Below, piece by piece: positions 7,867 to 10,817 of a DNA stretch of 10,817 bases. Numbering within the stretch: position 1 is the first letter of the stretch; every line of letters starts with the position of its first letter. A program made the position numbers and the translations under genes. Source of the DNA: Beroe ovata (Eukaryota; Ctenophora; Nuda; Beroida; Beroidae); contig CAMPET010000034.1 of NCBI GenBank assembly GCA_946803715.1, positions 74,873 through 85,689 on the forward strand, in the 5' to 3' direction. Under the pieces are notes generated by a model that saw only the letters and a list, made by a program, of their open reading frames with translations, made no database searches and had not been told where the DNA came from.

Positions 7867-8151
7867 TGTGGAGTCACTCACTTCAATTTCTACCGATACT
7901 CAGAAATCCGTAGAAATTTTTTGTTGAATTTTTTTGCAGGTACCATGTATTCCTAGGTATTTTTGGACGCTGAATCGATTCCCGATCGAATTTTGGCTCT
8001 AGCTCGCTTCCCTGAGCAGCTATTGGTCATGTGAGCACGAACCTTTCATCTGAGAAAAGTAGAATTTTCTCAAATTCCCCGATGAATTAGCCCAAAAATA
8101 CAAAAATATCTCTTAATTTATTTCAGATATTTCTACCGTTACTCGTCACCA
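7867..8151 (+). repeat. Dispersed repeat copy A
   Basis: A 285-base unit delimited by single Ns at 7866 and 8152. It begins TGTGGAGTCACTCAC and ends ACTCGTCACCA. It contains TTTTTTGCAG/GTACCATG, a conserved core around GAATCGATTCCCGATCGAAT, a GTGAGC 91 bases after the AG, and ATTTATTTCAG near the end. A 15-base direct repeat, TTTCTACCGxTACTC, lies near both ends (7887-7901, 8130-8144). Reading frames from the ATG are interrupted by stops. Orientation is arbitrary and set to match the other copies. Confidence 0.9.
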
Positions 8152-8152
8152 N

Positions 8153-8447
8153 AAAGTGTGGAGTCACTCACTTCAATTTCTACCGAAACTCAGATCAGAA
8201 ATTCATAGAAAATTTTTTGTTGATTTTTTATGCAGGTACCATGGATTCCTAAGAATTTTTGGACGCTGAATCGATTCCCGATCGAATTTTGGCTCTAGCT
8301 CGCTTCGCTGAGCAACGATTGGTCATGTGAGCTCGAACCTTACATCTGAGAAAAGTAGAATTTTCTCAAATTCCCCGATGAATTAGCCCAAAAGTACAAA
8401 AATATCTCTTGATTTATTTCAGATATTTCTACCGTTACTCGTCACCA
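8153..8447 (+). repeat. Dispersed repeat copy B
   Basis: Tandem to copy A, offset 296 bases, with scattered substitutions and small indels. It ends at the same CGTCACCA followed by an N. It has the same acceptor-like TATGCAG, palindromic core, GTGAGC and terminal direct repeats (8177-8191, 8426-8440). The ATG frame stops after three codons (ATG GAT TCC TAA). Confidence 0.9.
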
Positions 8448-8456
8448 NGTGTTCAG

Positions 8457-8538
8457 GTGAAGTTAACATATCCGTGTTAGCCGGTTGGTTCTGCTTTCTG
8501 ACTTTCCTTGCTGCAACTCAAGATATTGCTGTAGACGG
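8457..8538 (+). CDS. SLC33A1: SLC33A1 exon a (QDIAVDG exon, 5' edge uncertain)
   Basis: Encodes GEVNISVLAGWFCFLTFLAA then TQDIAVDG, ending at the consensus donor GTGAGT in phase 2. A possible acceptor GTTCAG lies at 8451-8456, only eight bases from the N at 8448. The frame is also open up to the N, so the true 5' edge may be missing from the assembly. AATQDIAVDG is nearly invariant in the family. Confidence 0.88.
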
Positions 8539-9846
8539 GTGAGTGACGGAACTTGCGGAAGTCATATTCATCGCTGCTGTCATGGTAACAGCTGTATAAT
8601 ATATTGAGTGATGTTGCCATGGTAGCAGTAGTTGAAATACCACTTGTATCGACAGTGGTTGCACACTCGAATGTTATTCAGGGTATTTGTGGTCGTGCAA
8701 TGTTGTGTGGCTAAACTGTGTGGTTGCTCTGAATTTCTGTGGTTGTACAGCGGTTGTACACTCCATTACAACCACTATGGATAATGTAAATCAGTGGTTT
8801 AAATAGCTACGCCGTCTCCTGGGTATCTATGGTTGTAGTTTGTACACTGTTGTGTGGTTGTACGTTTCTGTGGTTGTACAACTACTATATAGCAATGGTT
8901 ATAAATGGTTGAAACATCTACCCCATGTCCACAGGTGGGCGTTGACCATGCTCTCAACGCGAAATGTGGGCTGGGCAAGTACATGCAACTCAGTGGGACA
9001 AACTATCGGATACTTCTTCGGATATCTGGGATCTCTCGCCCTCGACAGTCCCATGTTCTGTAATCTGTTCCGAGAAGTAGAGAGCGATGTGGGATGTGTT
9101 TCTATGGAGGTAGGAGAGAAATTAGAAACCCAAAATTTGAAGGGTAGTTGTCGCTAAAAAGAGGAATATCCTGAAGAGTGGATCCGATAGTTGAATATGA
9201 TCTTATAATAGTCAAACCTGTGCGTGTCTAAAGAACTCAGTATAGTATCTTGGGTATCTTTACAGTGTAATATACTTCAAATGTACAGTGTAAAATACTT
9301 CAAATGCCTCAATTATTGACTCACTTTTTACAGTAGGTACACACAATGGCATTGCGTAACACGAGCAAAATTGTGTACACACATCACATCACTCAATGTT
9401 GTCATGACGATTGAACACTTGTCACATTTTTCAGTCGTATCTGTGGTTTTGGGGGGTGGTTTTCATCGTTACAACCACCTTTGTAGCTGTGTTTGTCCGC
9501 GAGAAACCAGTTGATGAAAGAGAGAAGGATGAAGGGTGAGGGTAAAAATCATATTCGTCTAATTCGTTAGGATTCGTTAGAAATTAATTCGTTAGAATTC
9601 GTTAGAGATTAATGACCATTAAAAAGTCGTTTAACCGACCCGTATTGATTGCTCAGGTTTGTACAGACATACAGAAACATGTACAAGGTGTTCCGACTAA
9701 GGAATGTACTTGTGTACACTGGGTGTATATTTGTTATCAAGGCTTCGTTTTCTCCCGTGGATACGCTGGCGGGACTTAAGCTACTTGAAGCAGGGCTGCC
9801 TAAGGACAGTATCGTGACCTTGAGCTCGCTTCTCGTTCCTCTTCAG
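8457..9846 (+). CDS. SLC33A1: Acetyl-CoA transporter 1 (SLC33A1 family), partial spliced gene
   Basis: A multi-pass ER/Golgi membrane carrier of the major facilitator superfamily that brings cytosolic acetyl-CoA into the lumen for acetylation of gangliosides and proteins. Four exons are supported: 8457-8538, 8935-9109, 9435-9535 and 9657-9846, with intron phases 2, 0, 2. Together they give about 183 residues. The family signature is plain: FLAATQDIAVDG, then WALTMLSTRNVGWASTCNSV, GQTIGYFFGYLG, YLWFWGVVFIVTTTF, and SFSPVDTLAGLKLLEAGLPK ending LVPLQ. This corresponds to the middle of the roughly 550-residue human protein. The N-terminal third is not found upstream: repeat copies and assembly Ns sit there instead. 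The C-terminal third is unclear or beyond the window. The identified exons carry no internal stop. Confidence 0.92.
8539..8934 (+). other. SLC33A1 intron with GTGGTTGTAC-type repeats
   Basis: 396 bases, donor GTGAGT, acceptor CATGTCCACAG. Between about 8655 and 8885 there are many spaced copies of TGTGGTTGTACA-like sequence, with one inverted copy (ACAACCAC, 8768-8775). Near the 5' end, TGTCATGGTAACAG and TTGCCATGGTAGCAG form a second degenerate pair. The open frame running into the next exon from 8840 is partly intron. Confidence 0.75.
8935..9109 (+). CDS. SLC33A1: SLC33A1 exon b (STCNSVGQT exon)
   Basis: Phase 2 in (completing Gly), phase 0 out at ATGGAG/GTAGGA. It encodes WALTMLSTRNVGWASTCNSV followed by GQTIGYFFGYLGSLALDSPM and FCNLFREVESDV. 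The ASTCNSVGQT and FCN motifs match SLC33A1 in order and spacing. A membrane helix covers the GQTIGYFFGYLG segment. Confidence 0.95.
9110..9434 (+). other. SLC33A1 intron with a 23-bp tandem duplication
   Basis: 325 bases, donor GTAGGA, acceptor ACATTTTTCAG. Units 9261-9283 and 9284-9306 (TACAGTGTAAxATACTTCAA then ATG) differ at one base. Confidence 0.85.
9435..9535 (+). CDS. SLC33A1: SLC33A1 exon c (membrane helix)
   Basis: Phase 0 in, phase 2 out at GAAGG/GTGAGG. It encodes SYLWFWGVVFIVTTTFVAVF, a transmembrane helix, then a charged loop VREKPVDEREKDEG. This matches the family's FLFFWGTVFLITTTLVALL helix followed by a lysine/glutamate-rich cytosolic loop. Confidence 0.92.
9536..9656 (+). 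other. SLC33A1 short intron with a TTCGTTAG tandem repeat
   Basis: 121 bases, the shortest intron here. 9561-9585 and 9586-9610 are two 25-base units, each containing two ATTCGTTAG sub-repeats. Acceptor ATTGCTCAG. Confidence 0.85.
9657..9846 (+). CDS. SLC33A1: SLC33A1 exon d (GLKLLEAGLPK exon)
   Basis: Phase 2 in (Gly), phase 0 out at CTTCAG/GTACAT. It encodes FVQTYRNMYKVFRLRNVLVY, TGCIFVIKASFSPVDTLAGL and KLLEAGLPKDSIVTLSSLLV, ending PLQ. The family pattern TYK..F.I.....F....LTAKIGFSAADAVTGLKL.E.G.PK..........VPLQ is followed closely. One membrane helix (NVLVYTGCIFVI) is visible. Confidence 0.95.
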
Positions 9847-10204
9847 GTACATATTATTCAGGTAGCTAAGATCCAGAGAAGTTTTTATAAGAACCTCACA
9901 GATTCAAAGTATAAAAGGGTGGGAACAGAAATACACGGATCAGAAATGCCATGTATTCCCGTGTATTTTTGTGCACTAAATCAAATCCCGATCGAATCTT
10001 GGCCCTAGCTCGCGTCCCTGATGAGTTATTCGTCACGTGTCTTAAACACTCACACCTGAGAAGGAATCGGAATTTTCGCAGATTTCCCGATGAGCTAGCT
10101 GAAAAATTCTTGCAGATTCGGATTCTACGTCAAAAAATAGTCCAGGAACACTCATTTTCAGTGTTTCTCCTGTAAAATTGTTCTTGGCCGTTTTTGGTGC
10201 CCAG
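9847..10204 (+). other. Sequence after SLC33A1 exon d, intronic
   Basis: Begins with the donor GTACAT. From about 9909 it is mostly repeat copy C. No further confident SLC33A1 exon is visible. A weak candidate begins at 10205. Confidence 0.6.
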
Positions 10205-10267
10205 TGTGTCCCATTGATTTTCGCCATTTTGATGCCTTTGCTTCTCACAGGTTTGAAATCGTCATTT
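9909..10267 (+). repeat. Dispersed repeat copy C (5' part deleted)
   Basis: Shares the core (ATGTATTCC at 9951, ATCCCGATCGAATCTTGG) with A, B and D. It lacks the first conserved segment (the GTCACTCACTTC to TTTTTTGCAG part), as if deleted between GATCAGAAAT and CCATG. From 9951 to 10267 it parallels copy D at an offset of 551-553 bases with few differences. It therefore forms a second, C/D subfamily, distinct from A/B in the 3' half. Confidence 0.85.
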
Positions 10268-10329
10268 GGGCGTGGTTTCTTGGCGAGTATGAACTTAATG
10301 CGACCGTCACGAGGGTTGATTCTTGTAGT
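10205..10329 (+). CDS. Candidate further SLC33A1 exon inside repeat copy C (weak)
   Basis: A phase 0 continuation after exon d is open from an acceptor-like GTGCCCAG to a donor-like GTGAGA at 10330. It reads CVPLIFAILMPLLLTG then LKSSFGRGFLASMNLMRPSR. A hydrophobic stretch after LVPLQ is where the family has its next membrane helix, and MPLLLT loosely fits LPLIIS. Against this, the first 63 bases or more also lie in copy D, the later residues do not match the family well, and a different frame is open as well. This may be a real exon, a duplicated exon or repeat DNA. Confidence 0.25.
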
Positions 10330-10415
10330 GTGAGAGTAGGAGAGATGATTTGGTGGAAAATAAGTGTCGTAACTGCCTGCTTATGTCTCATTAGAGACCG
10401 TCAAAAACGACGTAT
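10330..10415 (+). other. Short spacer between repeat copies C and D
   Basis: Not matched to the other repeat copies. It starts with GTGAGAGTAGGAG, donor-like, and ends near GACGTATAAAAG where copy D begins. No coding signal. Confidence 0.5.
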
Positions 10416-10817
10416 AAAAGTGTGGAGTCACTCACTTCAATTTCTACCGATACTCAGATCAGAAATCCGTAGAAATTTTTTGTTGAATTTTTTTGCAGGT
10501 ACCATGTATTCCTGGGTATTTTTGGACGCTGAATCGATTCCCGATCGAATCTTGGCCCTAGCTCGCTTCCCTGATGAGCTAATCGTCACGTTTTAAACTC
10601 TCACATCTTAGAAGGAATCGGAATTTTCGCCGATTTCCCGATGAGCTAGCTAAAAAATTCCTGCAGATTCGGATTCTACGTCCAAAAATAGGCCAGGAAC
10701 ACTCATTTTTAGTGTGTCTCCTGTAAAATTGTTCTTGGCCGTTTTTGGTGCCCAGTGTGTCCCATTGATTTTCGCCATTTTGATGCCTTTGCTTCCCACA
10801 GGTTTGAAATCGTCATT
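10416..10817 (+). repeat. Dispersed repeat copy D (runs off the window)
   Basis: The first roughly 150 bases (GTGTGGAGTCACTCAC through TTTTTTGCAG/GTACCATG and the GAATCGATTCCCGATCGAAT core) are almost the same as copies A and B. From the core onward it follows copy C, including the segment ending GGTTTGAAATCGTCATT, identical in sequence to 10250-10266. The window ends inside it. The ATG frame here is open for 30 codons before TAA. Confidence 0.9.

Noticed and set aside
7867-8447. Copies A and B as terminal exons of SLC33A1
   Set aside because: The translated frames have early stops and do not resemble the transporter N-terminus; the acceptor/donor-like sites are also present in copies C or D after exon d.
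9951-10175. Open frame through repeat copy C as a gene
   Set aside because: It is repeat DNA shared with D and broken by stops in A and B in the same frame; no homology recognised.
1-10817. CRISPR array, bacterial operon or prophage
   Set aside because: Genes have introns with GT-AG splice sites and animal-specific families; the repeats are microsatellites, minisatellites and a dispersed family, without regular spacers.

Overview
This is animal genomic DNA from a draft assembly. Genes are split by GT-AG introns of roughly 120-790 bases, non-coding DNA is AT-rich and full of small tandem repeats, and there are three isolated undetermined bases (7866, 8152, 8448). The encoded proteins (an ETS-domain transcription factor and an SLC33A1-type acetyl-CoA transporter) point to an invertebrate metazoan. 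I cannot name the species or phylum from sequence alone. No bacterial or viral gene, CRISPR array, rRNA or tRNA was recognised.

Layout. 1-897: upstream flank of the first gene, with a (TG)n tract, a pyrimidine-rich stretch and several ATF/CREB-like octamers. 898-5001: a complete six-exon ETS transcription factor gene on the + strand. The exons are 898-973, 1266-1763, 2015-2180, 2716-2836, 3586-3740 and 4530-5001. The splice phases all agree and join to a 495-residue protein. It has an acidic N-terminal region, three SUMO-consensus motifs, a Ser-Pro-rich linker, a basic nuclear-localisation-like stretch, a single ETS DNA-binding domain (about 258-340) and a tyrosine-rich C-terminal tail. 5002-7866: 3' flank and AT-rich intergenic DNA with no convincing gene, holding an 18-bp tandem duplication and a TGTACATTG minisatellite.

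7867-8447: two tandem copies of an approximately 290-base repeat, each bounded by single Ns. 8449-10817: the middle part of an SLC33A1 (acetyl-CoA transporter 1) gene on the + strand, with four well supported exons (from about 8457 to 9846). The transporter's N-terminal exons are not visible in the window, and the C-terminal exons lie beyond it or are unclear. Two further copies of the same repeat family (about 9909-10267 and 10416-10817) follow the last confident exon. They carry a duplicated segment that includes a hydrophobic, exon-like open frame.

The two genes have unrelated jobs: nuclear transcription control, and import of acetyl-CoA into the ER lumen. They are neighbours on one strand, and nothing suggests they work together. 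The points most worth a second look are the CRE half-site cluster before the last ETS exon, the SUMO and tyrosine-rich architecture of the ETS protein, and the repeat family whose boundaries coincide with the assembly Ns next to a transporter gene that lacks its first exons.
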